Shown: positions 1-12,415 of the stretch, piece by piece
Numbering within the stretch: position 1 is the first letter of the stretch
How the letters are laid out: every line of letters starts with the position of its first letter
Assembly (NCBI GenBank): GCA_973895155.1
Contig: OZ316894.1
Coordinates: 18,476,001-18,540,000 of the forward strand
From: Marsupella aquatica
Lineage: Eukaryota > Marchantiophyta
Length of the DNA: 64,000 nucleotides
Reading direction: 5' to 3'
The notes under the pieces: model-generated
What the model was told of the DNA's origin: nothing
What the model saw: only the letters and a program-made list of their open reading frames with translations
Database searches by the model: none
Translations under genes and position numbers: made by a program

Positions 1-1917
1 TACAGTATTTAGTGAATAGATAATGGTACTCTATGGGTGAAACACAAGTACAAGTCAGTGTACCTTGTTGTAGGTACAGTATTTAGTGGTTGAAAACGAA
101 GCAAATTAATTTTGTACCTTTCTAAATTTTGCGGGGCTCTGTATTTAGGTGGGGATTCTCTGTTTAGGTGACACCTATTGACCTATAAACCATAATTATT
201 GGAATTCTTTTAAATAATAGACATATAAGCTACCGAGCATGTTGTCATAGTTTCCTGGTTGAGTTTGGAGAGTGTTTGAAGAGTTATATAGTATCAAGAA
301 ATTCTCATGAAAATGAGATTAAAAGAAGTTTAAGCTTGTCTACTTAAAACTAAGTACTTGAAAAAATTATAGGGGTTGAAAGCAATTATTAAAATCAGAA
401 AAATAGAAAGTAAAAGCATAGAATAGACCAAATTGACATAAAAATATATAACAAACAATTCTAATAAGACAAGGTAACCAAAGTGTGTCCCGCCATATAG
501 CAGTATCAAAAAAATCTTTGTGACTACCTTACATAGTTCCTATGCTCTGTTGGATGGTTCTGCTTTTGATTTTTCAAGGGGAAGAAAAAGGGGGTTGCTT
601 TTGGAGTCAGGGATCCAAACACCCTATTGGCTGATCATTTCAAATAGTCCCACCAACATCATGGATCAGGGGCACGCACCTTTTTTGCATGAGGGCATGA
701 AAGATTTAAAAAACTCTTTAAAGCATCACTTCAAATGGTTCATAGAATCGCAAATTAGAGAAACCTTTGTCTCTGGCACCCAATGTTGCACATAAATTGA
801 TATCAACACGGCAGCTCAAATCTGCTGCTCCCGGTTTTTTTTTTCCTCCATAAAACCAAATGAATTTCAATCAAATAGCCAGCATACAGACACCACCCCA
901 AATTCCCGGTTTTCTTTCAGGTAGCCTTTGTGAGAAATTTATGACTTCAATCCTGGTCAAAACCCCACTTTTGCGCTAGCTTACTCGAAAGGATATCTGG
1001 TTTGAGTCATGTTTCAAGACACTCCCACTGGTCTACAGGTCACCAAAAATTCTTGAAGACAGCCAACACATTTTGCATGGAGCAATTGTTGGTATCTTTG
1101 GTGCAGACATTGTGCTCGAAAATGGTTATTCAACAAATTTTTCATATGCTTAATTGCAATGTAACAAAGGATGGGACAACTCTTCCTTCTGTTCGGATTC
1201 CATGTTCTGCAGAGGCTTTAACTGAGTTTATTTTAGGCAAATTGCTGCACATTGCAATTATTAGCTTTCGCTAATCACACAATTAAGTGTGGAAATTGTC
1301 TAGTTATTGACACACAAGTCATACGAATTGAATGCAAATAAGCTATGTCCTGGCGGGGGGCTGGTTTCTTGCAAGTCACTCACTCCACTAAATGAGAACG
1401 CGATCATAAGAGCCCATGTTAGGACTTCCTTATGGAAACGATAATTGTTTGCTGTATCATGGTATGTCCAAATCGGAAACTGTAAGGACAAGCCTGCTGT
1501 TCCCGATAAACTTCAGTCTTGACTAGACAACTTCAGTCAAAATCAGGCTGTTAATTCCAACAGAGCGGCTCTCAAAGCAACTGATTCCTCGAAAGAAAAG
1601 TTAGGCCGAGGAGAGTTTTGCATCAAGCTCAAAAGCCTTGAAGTGAGGTAAAGATCTCGATTAATTAAGCGGACGCGAACTTTTTTGGGATTTTACATGT
1701 CAGCAAATTACAAGTTTCTGGGTGACGAGTCTTCTAGGAAGACTCGACTGTACATGGAAACTAAATCAAAGTTTCTATTCACCTCCACCCGTCGGCTCTC
1801 AAGTATACAAGACAGGGCGTATGCACAAGGCCAGGCCATACTTGACAGTGATGCATTGTCATTGCGTTGGATGGCTCCATTGTATGACAGAAATATGTAT
1901 CTGCTCATTCCCATCCC
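1..1917. other. intergenic, no supportable gene
   Basis: This stretch lies downstream of psaN, which is on the minus strand. Open frames here are short, lack recognisable motifs and show no splice logic. The sequence is AT-rich with poly-A and poly-T runs. The 3' untranslated region and polyadenylation site of psaN should lie within the last few hundred bases before 1918. I see no RNA gene or repeat structure I can support. Confidence 0.5.
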
Positions 1918-3204
1918 TCACTTGCCTTTCCAAAACACGTCTGACGCACACTTGTATGCTTCCTTGCCCTCGCACTCCAGCTTGATGTCGTCAGACAAGA
2001 ACTTCACCTCCTGCGCTCACGGATGGCCAAGTTCGGAGGCATCTAGTTAGACAAAGCGTTTCACATAGTCATGCTGTAATTAATCCTAAAAACATAGACA
2101 GATTTACGTCACCAGCACAAGCATTTATCAAAAAGCTCTCGCATGGCACACGTTTTCGTAGGAATCGACTTGTAGGCCGATAACATTCTGCCAGACAGTG
2201 TCTGTCTGAGGATACAACTTCTCTCCGGACAGTGTGCAGTCTCTAATTTGCTACATACACGCACAACTCCGTTTAGTCTCTGTCACGCTGTTGATGATGG
2301 CTCTAAAAGTGAAATCTGGGCCTTCAGACTGAGGGCTAAGATCCAGATCGACTGGATTGAATGCTGGACATCTGACGTATTCTAACACTTCACTAGGCAA
2401 CACATCGGACAACGAAAGTGGAACCGAGTATGTGGAATTATATGCATCCTAGTTGCTGACATGCAAACGCTGAGACTTTCCGAATTATAGGGTAAGTAAG
2501 GAGCTGCCAGCGTACCTGAGCCTTGGCCAAATCCTGGCATCCAGTGAAATTGTTGGGGAACCGGCATGTCCCGTTTTCTACAGTGTAAGCACGAGCAATG
2601 TTAGCTCCGCTGGTTGCGAGCCTCTTCCTGTCATTGAGCTCCTGCAGAGAGTGTACAAGAGCCATGATGTAATTCAGCCATTTGAGCATTGTAAGCATCC
2701 GCATGAAGAGGGACACTCACTAGCAAAAGGAACATTACAAGCATTTCCACTTACATAACTTACTAACGTTCACCAGCCGGGGACATAGATCCACTAGACA
2801 ATGAAGTGTCTGCTTGAGCCCATTCAGTAATTGTCATGAGTCCTATGATAGTACCACTTCCCTCAATGAACAGGCTAAGCGCATTGATCGAACAGAGGAA
2901 CTAACTCCACGATCTTAAGAGAAGTACTAACCTTGTTGGCAGCAGTCTTAGCCAAAAGGTCTTCAGTGAGCCCGGCCTTGGCATTGCCAGCACCAGCGAA
3001 TAGACCCAGAGCGAGCATGGCACCTGCCATCTTCACCACATCCCTCCTGCTGCTGGTCTCAGCGCTCGCCCTCACAGCAAGACTTCTCTGGGGGGCACTG
3101 TATGACACTCGCACTCCATCGCAAGATGCCTTCAGATCCTTCACAGCCAAAGCTGCCGGGGATGCAATTACTGCAGCAGACCCAACAATCGACGAAGCGG
3201 CCAT
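1918..3204 (-). CDS. psaN: Photosystem I reaction centre subunit N (PsaN), three exons
   Basis: PsaN is a small lumenal photosystem I subunit involved in plastocyanin docking. Exons, read on the minus strand, are 3204-2932, 2641-2516 and 2010-1918. All introns are GT-AG in phase 0, and the product is 163 residues ending in TGA. Residues 1 to about 52 form a Ser/Ala-rich plastid transit peptide. It is followed by a twin-arginine motif (SSRRDVVKMAG), a hydrophobic stretch and an AKA cleavage site near residue 77, which fits the known Tat-dependent import of PsaN. The mature part starts GLTEDLLAK and contains the family signatures LNDRKRLATSGAN, ARAYTV and NFTGCQDLAK, with four conserved cysteines and a C-terminal DVFWK. 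The start is the Met before AASSIVG; the upstream in-frame extension looks untranslated. All three exons are intact, so the gene appears functional. Confidence 0.95.
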
Positions 3205-3860
3205 CTCTACAATATCTGTCGACAGAGCTGTGGTGAAGGCAAGAATTCCGAGGCTACACTCAACAATTTGCTCTGATTTCAACGCGAATAGGCAGAATGG
3301 AGAGCTCGCAATCACACCCACAAAGTATATCACAGCCTTGGACGATCCAATGTAGAGGGATTCCACTTCCCAGGCCGATAGACGAGACGATCAGTGAGAT
3401 GGAGGCCGGCTAGTCTCGATCTATTCACAGGATCGAAATTATACAAAACGGCCCCGTGATTAGCGTGCCGCCTATGACCTAGGTACACGTGGCGATCGCC
3501 TTTTGTCCCGGGAAAGTGGATAACTCTGATGATGTGATTCGCTGTGACAGAGGTGTCGGACGGGCCGGCGAATCGCGCCACAGGAAGGCACGCGGCAATT
3601 GGGCCGTGCCGATTGCTTTGGGCTCTTGTTCCGACAGCTGGCCACTTGAGTCCTGTGGCACCGTTGGATTTCATTATCTGAATATATGGTCGACTCAGAT
3701 TGGTTCCCGCGCCAGAGGAAGGCACGCAGCAATTGGGTGCTACTGATTGCTCTCGGCTCCTGTTCCGACAGTTGCATCCTCGAGTTCTTGTGTGGCCGTT
3801 GGATTGCATTATCTCAGTTTATGGTCGGGTCAGATTCGTTCTCTTAGAGGATTAGGACCG
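3205..3860 (-). promoter_or_regulatory. psaN upstream region with a tandem duplication
   Basis: This is the region 5' of psaN on the minus strand. About 370 bases before the start codon it contains two diverged tandem copies of a roughly 134-bp unit, beginning at 3574 and 3708. Each copy carries a GATAA core on the minus strand (seen on plus as TTATCTGAAT and TTATCTCAGT). GATAA resembles the I-box of light-regulated plant promoters. That the repeat is regulatory is inference from position only. No clear TATA box was assigned. Confidence 0.45.
3574..3840. repeat. tandem duplication of about 134 bp (two copies)
   Basis: Copy 1 begins CGCGCCACAGGAAGGCACGC at 3574 and copy 2 begins CGCGCCAGAGGAAGGCACGC at 3708. 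The two share long blocks through GTTCCGACAG and CCGTTGGATT but have many substitutions, so the duplication is old. Confidence 0.8.
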
Positions 3861-4389
3861 TGACTAAAGTAAGTCAAGAACGTCCATTATAATCCAATTG
3901 GTGCTGAGAGGGGTCCAATTGTCACCGGTCTTCTCCTCCAAAGGCTTTTATTTATTTTTAGTTTTTCCAGTATTTTGTGAGGCAGTTGGAAAGACCAGTG
4001 ACTCAAGGGCCTATGTATGAGGGGAAATATGTGGGACCTATCTAATATTTTATTTATAAATACTCACAATTTTTGGGAAAGCTATCAGATCTTTCGTGAT
4101 CTTAATGAAAGCCAAGAGATCTCCAAAGATCCGATGAATCAAACTGTAGCTTTTGGCAAAGTTGATTTCTTTACTCCCTCCTACTTCCCATGGCTTGCAC
4201 TACTAAACTCAGTAATTGCACATCAAAATATATAACATATATGGTGTACAACAGCACTACATACCATGATAAACCTCATTGTTTTCCTTACATCAGTGAG
4301 TGCGAGTGCACACCCTTTGATCACATTTTGATGTGTGATTACCAGGCAGAAACTAAACTCGGGGGTTTCATTTTCACAAAAATGGCATA

Positions 4390-4585
4390 TCACGTGCGAC
4401 GAAGGATAGGGTCGATTTATTGGTTCTAAAGGAAAACTTAAGAATTTTTGCAGAAGAACAATAGAGTATTTTAAATTCAATTTTGAGACTTATAAGAATA
4501 TTAGTGTCATTTTAATCTAATTTTTGGAATATTCCAAGAATATTCCAACTTTATAAGGGTTAAAAAATTAAAAAAAATTCTTGCA
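4390..4585 (+). repeat. dispersed AT-rich repeat, copy 1 (inverted relative at 49.6-49.8 kb)
   Basis: Its reverse complement aligns over about 190 bp with 49621-49810. Shared blocks include GAAGAACA(A/T)TAG, TTTTAAT(C/T)(T/C)AATTTT and GGAATATTCCA. The similarity is clear but diverged. No terminal inverted repeats or target duplication could be assigned. Confidence 0.55.
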
Positions 4586-4975
4586 TTTTAGAGGGTCCAA
4601 GGCCTAAAAATGTCACAGGTGATGGGAAGGTCCCCATATAGTGAGACCCCCGAGAAACTAAACCCATTGGAATTAGGTGGCAGTACATGAATCAACTGGG
4701 GGCTCTCTACTCATCATATCATACCTAGTACCATGATAAATGTTTCACCCATCCAGTGGGCAAGAGTGGTACTTACCTATGTCTATCCCCACCCACCATG
4801 TAAGTAGAGTGGTACTTACCCGCCTAGTAAGTTGCTGGAGAAGTTGCTAGAGAAGCATGTTGTGGCCTGTGAGTGCTTGAAGTTGTGTACATGAAGTTGC
4901 ATTGGATGTTGAATCACAAAAATGTCAAAAAGTTAAAAACACTGGAAAACTCAAACTGGGATGGAGAAACAACTA

Positions 4976-5036
4976 TTTTTGGCAGAACTCCGGGCAGAAC
5001 CCTTTTTGGCAGAACCCCGGGCAGAACCCTTTTTGG
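4976..5036. repeat. 27-bp tandem repeat, two copies plus a partial third
   Basis: The unit starts TTTTTGGCAGAAC and ends CGGGCAGAACCC. Copies lie at 4976-5002 and 5003-5029, with a 7-bp third start. They differ at a single T/C position. Confidence 0.85.
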
Positions 5037-8000
5037 CCACCATCGCAGGTCATTTACTTTGTTACTTAGAAGGGCGGTAATGGGAGAACTTAATGTAAAA
5101 TTCAGAAAGTACATAACATCATCATTACTGGTCAAGAGCATACTCTACACTTAACTCTCCCCTATGTGCACACTCTCGGGAAGACGGATCCCCTGTGCAC
5201 TTAACCAGATTTTGCATTCAAATTTGCACTTCTTGATAAGGGCGCCCTTCTTGATAATTCCCCTTCTTGTGGCTTGTGGGATTGTGAATTTGTGAGTTTG
5301 GTGTCCAACTCCATAAGTGCATTTTTTACTCTACTAACAAAAGGTATGCACTTACCTGTACACACAATCTAATGGATTGTGGGCTTACTGCTAAGTACAA
5401 TCCTTCCATAGCAGACTATAAATGCACTTATCAAGGGTTTTGGAAATTGTTGTTTAGCACTTAGAAAATGTGCAAAATAAGTGCAATCTCGGTGTAACAT
5501 AAAAGGGAAATATGGTAAGCCTTGCATTAAACCAAATTTTTGATTTGTGATGGGCTTTGCGTTTAGAGAGAGCCTACTGGTCCGGAGAATAGAGGAAGGG
5601 AGTCAGGGTGAAAACTCTTTCTCACACAATGAGGCATATATAATGAAAAGAATAAGTAACTATTTGCATTAACGAGTTTCTTTGAAGCAATAAAAGTATA
5701 CAAGAAAAGCACAATTGGAATAAAAAGTACACAGGACAAGCACAATTGGAATAAATCAATGGAGGAAAGAAAGCTTTAGACTAAAATTTGGGAAATTGTG
5801 TTTCAGGAGAGGCTAACCAAGATTTTGCTCCTTTTCATAAATTTTCATTGAATGTGCAAAACATTTTCTTTTAGACTCCATTTTGAATGTGCAAAAACAT
5901 TACTCATTACGAGCAGCCAATGAAAGTCAAATTATTGATTGCAGCTCTGAATTCCCAGGTGATTGAATGATCTGTCGGACATGCGATTAGATAAGGATCA
6001 TTAATAAGTCCTACACATACAGTAACATCCGCTGATTTGGTTCTAGTCAAGCTCGCCACCTGGTCACATCCTATTTTTCGTGGTTGTCTAGTCGAGGGGA
6101 TCATTCCATCTGTTGCACAGAGAGTGCTCGTAAGCACATGCCTTTTGCCTACTTTTTGATTCGCTATTATCCACATCTATCCTGGTGGTGACCGATAGCA
6201 TCCACCTTTTCTGCTCCTCAGTCACAGCAGGCATGCCCTGTAATTCTATTCTTGCCTGGATACCGTGTGCCATCAACATATCTTAACCCGCTCAAACTCT
6301 CTGTAAACTTTTAAGTCATCTGTTTGCTTGTAAGTTTGATCCTTCATTCAGTCTGGTTCAACCTCCCATCGCACTCGATCTTCTGCTCTACTCCCTCTCC
6401 ACAACCATCGTCCTTTGGGTCATCAGTTCGAGGTAGTTGTTTCCGTGTGCGCTGCTCTGGAACAATTATCTGTGCTACCTTACTCAAAATTGTACCCTCG
6501 TAAAATTGCAATTTCAAGACAGTTAGTCGTAGAAGTAGGTAGTCCGAAGCTAGTGCCTCTTGACACACAGGCAGACTATTAGATCACTACTGATTACATT
6601 ATTGCAGCTGTCAGTTAGTATCGTTTGAAGTTTACAGTATAATTTAATTGTCTCCAGGGGATCATGCTGTTAAGTGTAGGTCTCAAAAAGCCTAGAATGA
6701 GTCGATTAAATATCAGAGCGCACAAACCAGCTAATTAAATAAGAACTGACTTGACAGGAAAATTAAACTTTTACTTTGGTAAAATATTGTAATGAAAGAA
6801 AGCTTCCACTTTAGTCAACCTCCTATTTTACTTTATTTTCTCGTTGGTTCAACAAAGAATTCTGAACATGAGTTCAAATCATATGTTTTATTCTGCAATA
6901 TGCAGGTGTCACCCACTCGATAATGTCTCTGTTATAAAAAAATGATTTTCATAGTATACAGGAGCAATATAGCGTTCAGCGGTGGGCTTACCTTGAAGAA
7001 GCCTGTGAGTCCCCAAATTCCAGAATTATAGAATACTCCTAACCTCCGGCTAGCACATAGTAAGGCAAATGGTGCATAGTTGATTCACATATCATTGCCT
7101 TCTGCAGTTGCAAGGAAATACCTTCGCCGGCCAATGCATACATGGCGTTCATGCGATATGTCCAGCTTAGAAGCCATTTCAGCACCTTTATAGCTGACTC
7201 AGCACTGTCTGTTTACTGGGCATGGAGAACTTTTAGAGACATTTTTGGATAGTCTCTGCCAGGTAAGGGCACGAAAGACCACTTAAATTTGGGGAGAGTA
7301 TAGATCCGAAATGAATCAGAAGAATCGATTTTAGCATGGAGCGCCTCGGATACTGGAGATAGGGGACTTCCAGACTCTTCAAGGTAAGGGCACGGTCGAC
7401 TACTTATTTGTCAGTGCTACATCGTGGGTTTTTATCAGTCAACATATCTTATAATGAATGATCAGAGATTGTTTCAACTGTTCTCCTCATGCCTAGTGCA
7501 CTTAAATGTCACTTTTCGGCTGTAAATAAAGCATCCTATTTTAAAGATTCTTTCCAGTGGCATTTATGGGCATTTTAGATTCGATCGACATTTGAAGTTT
7601 TGGACTTCAAAATTTTTCTGTAGAAAACTCTTTCAGATCTTAAAAGAGGATTCATGTAAATAATTAAGTTCATTTCAAGCTACAGACCCAGTCAAAATTT
7701 TCCGAATTGAAATGAACAAATTATAACATTCCCTCCAATATTCTCGAGGAAATGCCTTCAGCCATTCTGAACAAAACTTCCACTTACCTGGTAAAGACAA
7801 TTACAGCACCTTAATTGGTCTAGGATGGTCGCCTCCTACTTGACGTCTGCAGCCCACTTGACCGTTCGCAGAGCGGATTGAGTAAGTGATAAGCTTACAC
7901 TCTACCTGCAGAAATTTTCAGAGCACAATATCATGGTAAACATTTGACCGCAACAATTCATGGGAACACCTGTGACCTCCACTAAAGTACACTAGAGAAT

Positions 8001-9350
8001 ATGAGCTACACACGGACTTGAATACCAACCACCGCAGGCATTTAACCTGCCTGGGTCCTTCTGGCAAAAATATATATTTCAGTTAGACCTCGGTCACAAG
8101 TTATGTGTATCTATCGCCCGGCTAGAATCAAGCGTCTGTCTCAGTGACAGGGACCCGAACCAATGTGAGGACCAATTCAAAGAGTCACAATTCAAGACGA
8201 AGCAATCGACGGCAAGTTTTGGAAGTGACTGTTAAAGACTTAAGTGAACGTAGCTGAAAGGTCGGCAAAGCAAATGATTGTGAGTACCTGCGATTTGAGA
8301 TTCCCTTGAAACTGACCCAATGGGTTCGAAAGAAGTAGTAAGTGTCTCAGGGTAATCCTGTGTCATTGCTTCACTGCTCTTACATACTTTTTTTGCCTTG
8401 AAAACCGAAAGCAGGCCCATCCAACAGAGGATAGACGTCCTGCTTTGGAGCATGCATTTCTATGTAGGGCAGCCACAAGGAGACAATACCCAAGGATCCG
8501 ACAGGGACCCAGACCAGGAGGGAGAGAGGATTAAACCAGAACCCAAAGTGGACAACCAGGGTTGAGGAGATAATCAATGCTCTTACATACTTGAAGCTGG
8601 AAATTTCTCATATCTACACATGCATGCACTTTTTCCAGACGTACAACTTGCGGTTGATTGACAGCGTAGATGAAAACCACATATATAGATAAACTTGTCT
8701 TAAACTTCGGCTCGCGTGTAAAAGAGAAAAGATTGTTGATATATCCGAAGAGGAAATTTTGCGACAGTGATTTTCGGAAACTACTTTCTTGGTAGTATTC
8801 TCAAATATCCAGCGAGCACACTAGTGGTGAACGACTTTAATAGAGATGTAATGCGACTATTTTCATGACCAATCAAGGAAACGGTTCAGTCAGAGTACTT
8901 ATATATCTAGAGTTCAAGGTTACTGTATCGGTATGATAACTTAAAGGTGGGCCAACCGAAGTTACGTGAAGATCTACAAGGTATTGGAGCTGCCATAGCC
9001 ACAGATTATGTTAGGTACTGCTGCTGACCGTAGGTGTAAGGATGTCAGGCGACTAACCGCTCACTAGATCAAGCTTTGATTTAGAATAACTACTGAGATT
9101 GCACACCCCATCTATGACTGTACTAAGTACATCCATTCTACTTATTCAGATGTACTACTCAGGTCCTGCTGATCATGTTAGCATCCCCTTCGCATTACAT
9201 TTTGAAACTGGTATATATTGTAGAAGTGAAGGAAGATGCACGAGCTTACCAGCACAAGGGGATATCTGTGACATAAAAACCGAATGGTTGACAGTATGTG
9301 AAAAAGGGATCCCGAGTACCTGTGTTTTGAAATGTATATATAGGCTGTAA

Positions 9351-9408
9351 CTATTCACGTGCTTCGTGTCCTCTTCTCAACGCCTCGCTCCACGCAGCAC
9401 GTGAATAG
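9351..9408. repeat. inverted repeat, 13-bp perfect arms
   Basis: The arms are CTATTCACGTGCT at 9351-9363 and its reverse complement at 9396-9408, separated by 32 nt. The arms contain a CACGTG core. It lies 24 bases from a second, stronger hairpin. Confidence 0.8.
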
Positions 9409-9432
9409 CTTGTTCTGCTAAACGCGTGCTAC

Positions 9433-9476
9433 GATTCTTTTGAAGTTCGTGCTCGTACACGAACTTCAAAAGAATC
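9433..9476. repeat. perfect 19-bp inverted repeat with 6-nt loop
   Basis: The arms at 9433-9451 and 9458-9476 are perfectly complementary, beginning GATTCTTTTGAAGTTCGTG, with the loop CTCGTA. A perfect arm of this length in non-coding DNA is unlikely by chance. It could be a hairpin RNA precursor, a foldback remnant or a cruciform-forming site; the sequence does not decide. Confidence 0.85.
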
Positions 9477-11790
9477 TTCCTCATGGCCGGGCGGACAGTA
9501 ATCAACGTACAACTTTGCGCTGATTTCAGAAAGAGCCAACCTAAGTGTTTCTGCTGCCACGGCATTCGATTGTTCGAGAAATATTAGCACTGGTGTCATT
9601 AAAAATCACATCAACCACTTTTCAGCTATTATTATCACACTAATTAGGCGAACTCTATTGGACTAGTGTCATTCCAAAGCGTCTGGTTCTATCCCAGTTA
9701 CCCATACGCAGCAGATCAACTTTATGGACTTAGATTTAGCAGGTCCTCTAAGAACTCTCCTCGAATCTTGTCAATAAGATCTAGAGATTAGAGTAGCACA
9801 GTCACCGAAAGATCAGCTGTTTTACAGTTAACAGACGACCAGAAATATCCTCGACCTGGCTGTTCATTGCACCCAAAACTATACCTGATATATTGCAGGC
9901 ACTTCAGCTTGTGAACGAGTGTTAGGCAACGACCAATTAATATCGCTGAAGCCTAGATGCAAAGTTCACAGCTGCTAACTAATGATGATTACCCAGTTAC
10001 AATCTCGAGGTGAACTCGGCCAATAAAGCTAGCTAGCAAATCTTTCCCTTAAGATTATCTGATGTGCACTGTACGTAGCCAGTCCAGGCTTCGCCTCACC
10101 GTGATTGGTAAATATAGACTCCTAATATGTACGTACACTCCACAGAACAGTCTCAAACCAGTCCATAAACAGTTTCAAGTTCACTTGGTAAAAACCAGTC
10201 CATAAACGCACGAAAGCCTCGGAGGGACACGATATTTGCTCACAGATCTGACTCACAACGGCGTCAGATTAGGCAGCTTAAGACGACACAGTACACTGAC
10301 ATTTGACTGCAGATCGGACTACCAATGACAGCAGAAGATCATAGAATTTGCTCAACGTTAGTGAGTTCCAATACAAGTAACCTTACTACTACAGCCATTA
10401 ATAAGGTGACACGTAAACCCACAAATGCCCACAAATCATATGCCTGAGGACGAATTATGGATCCATTGGCATACAGGCCCTAGTACAGGCGACCCTAAAT
10501 TAGCATCTGTAGGTTTTTGATGTGTCTCCGATGCCGTCGATGCTTTGATATTGTAGAGACTACGAACAATTGCCGCCAAGTTCTGACTAGCAGCTCGGTC
10601 CATATATAGAGCTGTTTCTCACAACGTAATATTTAGAAAGGTCCTGCTGTAAGCTCTGACTAGCTGTATCCAGTGAGGTCAGTACAGCGTGTAGGTTCTG
10701 AACTACAACCTTGGGTAGTCAAGATGTGAATTAGACGTACTTACAGCATTGATCGTTCTTCTCGCATTGAGCTAGATTGGAGAAACCGGCGAGAAGCTAG
10801 ATTACTTTTGACCTTTGGGGTCCGATCGATCCTGTAGCACCTTCGGCTGGCCGGCACTCGGCGCGTGTCGACCATATTTCACGGTTTTCTCAGCTGCAGA
10901 AACGGAGGAAATACTCACGTTTCTGCATCAAAACGCGGATATCTCTGTTGACAACCTACGACGTACCTCTGACCAAGATCTAACACGGTCACAGCCGATC
11001 TTACACACATTTGTTCGGCTGTGGCCGTTGAATCGTGGCGATTACCTGTTCACCATCAATAGGTCTCTGCACAAGTACCACCTGTAAATCGTTGCAGGAC
11101 GGACGATTGGTCACGTCAGTCGACACTGCTTAATACAGAGAAAAAGCAGCTAGTCCTCTGAAGCGGAACTAACTCTGGCCTATGCCATATGTATTTCCCA
11201 ACAGAAGCGGCCTGTGGCAATCTCCAGCGAACTTATGTTAGCTAAAAGCTGCAGTTCGACGCACGTTCAAGTGAACGACCGTGCGTGATACAGGTGCTTG
11301 TGGGGTTGCCAGTACGGTGCAAAACACGAGCCTACACAGAGAATGTCCTGCATAGCCAAACAGTGCAGAGCCAACAGTGAAGTTACAGCGGCAGCGATCT
11401 GAACTGAACCTCCAGAGTCCAGAGAGAGGCGACTACTCGTAACGAGCTCACCACGATTCCTCCAAGAACAAAGTTACAGCGGAAAATCAGGGAGTCTTTG
11501 TGTGAACACGAAGCAAACCCTCTTCACTCCACGGCATGGCAATGATGCGCTATGAACATTGTGGAACCGGTAGACGAGCATGCTTCTCACCTGAACAGCT
11601 GATGTGACTCGCAGTGAGCGAAGAGTGTCTATTAAATAGGATTGGTTGCCGTTACCAGGCCCACGGGGTCTAGCTAGAGAGGATGCGAAGAGTTTGCAAT
11701 CCTTGTACATGATTGATAGTTTTGAGGCTAGAGAGATTACTAGATTAGCCTTTGGTCGGCGCTGGCGATTACTGTCTTCTCGTCCTTTTC

Positions 11791-11890
11791 CTGGCCCTAA
11801 AACCAACACCTGGCCCTAGAACAAAGAGCCTCGGCCCCTTTTTCTGGCCCTACAACTACCACCTGGCCCTAGACAGGATAGCCTCTCTTC
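11791..11890. repeat. imperfect duplication with CTGGCCCTA cores
   Basis: Two roughly 53-bp copies begin at 11791 and 11844. Each contains CTGGCCCTA twice and ends in a CCTC-like segment. Confidence 0.6.
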
Positions 11891-11902
11891 TAGAAAGAAT
11901 GG

Positions 11903-12415
11903 AGAATGTCACTGACTCCTCTCTAGTGTAACAATTAGAGGACTAAAATTAATTAGTGAATGTCCGACTCCTTCTCTAGTGTAACCCTTGAGGACTGAAA
12001 TCTAATAGTGAATGCCTGACTCCTCTCTAGTGTAAACCCAGTGGTTTTTTTTTGGGCTAATTTTTGCTGGATTCCACTTCTGAAAAAAGTTTTCCCACTT
12101 TTTTTGCAGAAAATTGCTAGTTTTTTTATAGCCCATTTGCCAGTTTCCCACGTAGTCACAAGCCCCAATAGCCAGAATCTAATGGCTCTCCTTAGATCTA
12201 AAGATATCTAACTCTTCAAAAAGTAATTATTTTGGGTTCAGATAAATAATATTCCTAAAATCTTCTCTTTCACACACCTAGATTTGCCACTCTGGCTAAT
12301 AAAGAAAAACCTTATTTAAGGATTACAGTGGTGTAACCCTTGAGGACTAAAACTTATAATTATAGTGAATGCCTGACTCCTTTCTACTGTAACCCTTGGG
12401 GACTAAACTTGGGAT
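11903..12415. repeat. TAGTGTAACCCTTGAGGACT-type repeats
   Basis: A unit of roughly 55-60 bp is repeated about three times at 11903-12040 and twice more at 12325-12415. Its features are a GACTCCT(C)TCTAGTGTAA segment followed by GAGGACT(G/A)AAA and TAGTGAATG. The spacing varies and the copies are diverged. Confidence 0.65.

Larger units (their letters stand above)
3861..9350. other. intergenic stretch without a supportable gene
   Basis: I found no gene here. Short open frames on the minus strand at 5.9-6.6 kb and 8.2-8.6 kb show no family motif or splice pattern. The stretch contains a dispersed AT-rich repeat (4390-4585) and a 27-bp tandem repeat (4976-5036), described separately. Part of it may be distal promoter or degraded mobile-element DNA. 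Confidence 0.4.

Noticed and set aside
2933-3355. A 140-codon plus-strand gene
   Set aside because: It is antisense to psaN exon 1, whose coding identity is clear.
5907-6568. Minus-strand frames as a retroelement fragment
   Set aside because: Three short overlapping frames with no conserved catalytic motif; similarity to copia polyproteins could not be supported.
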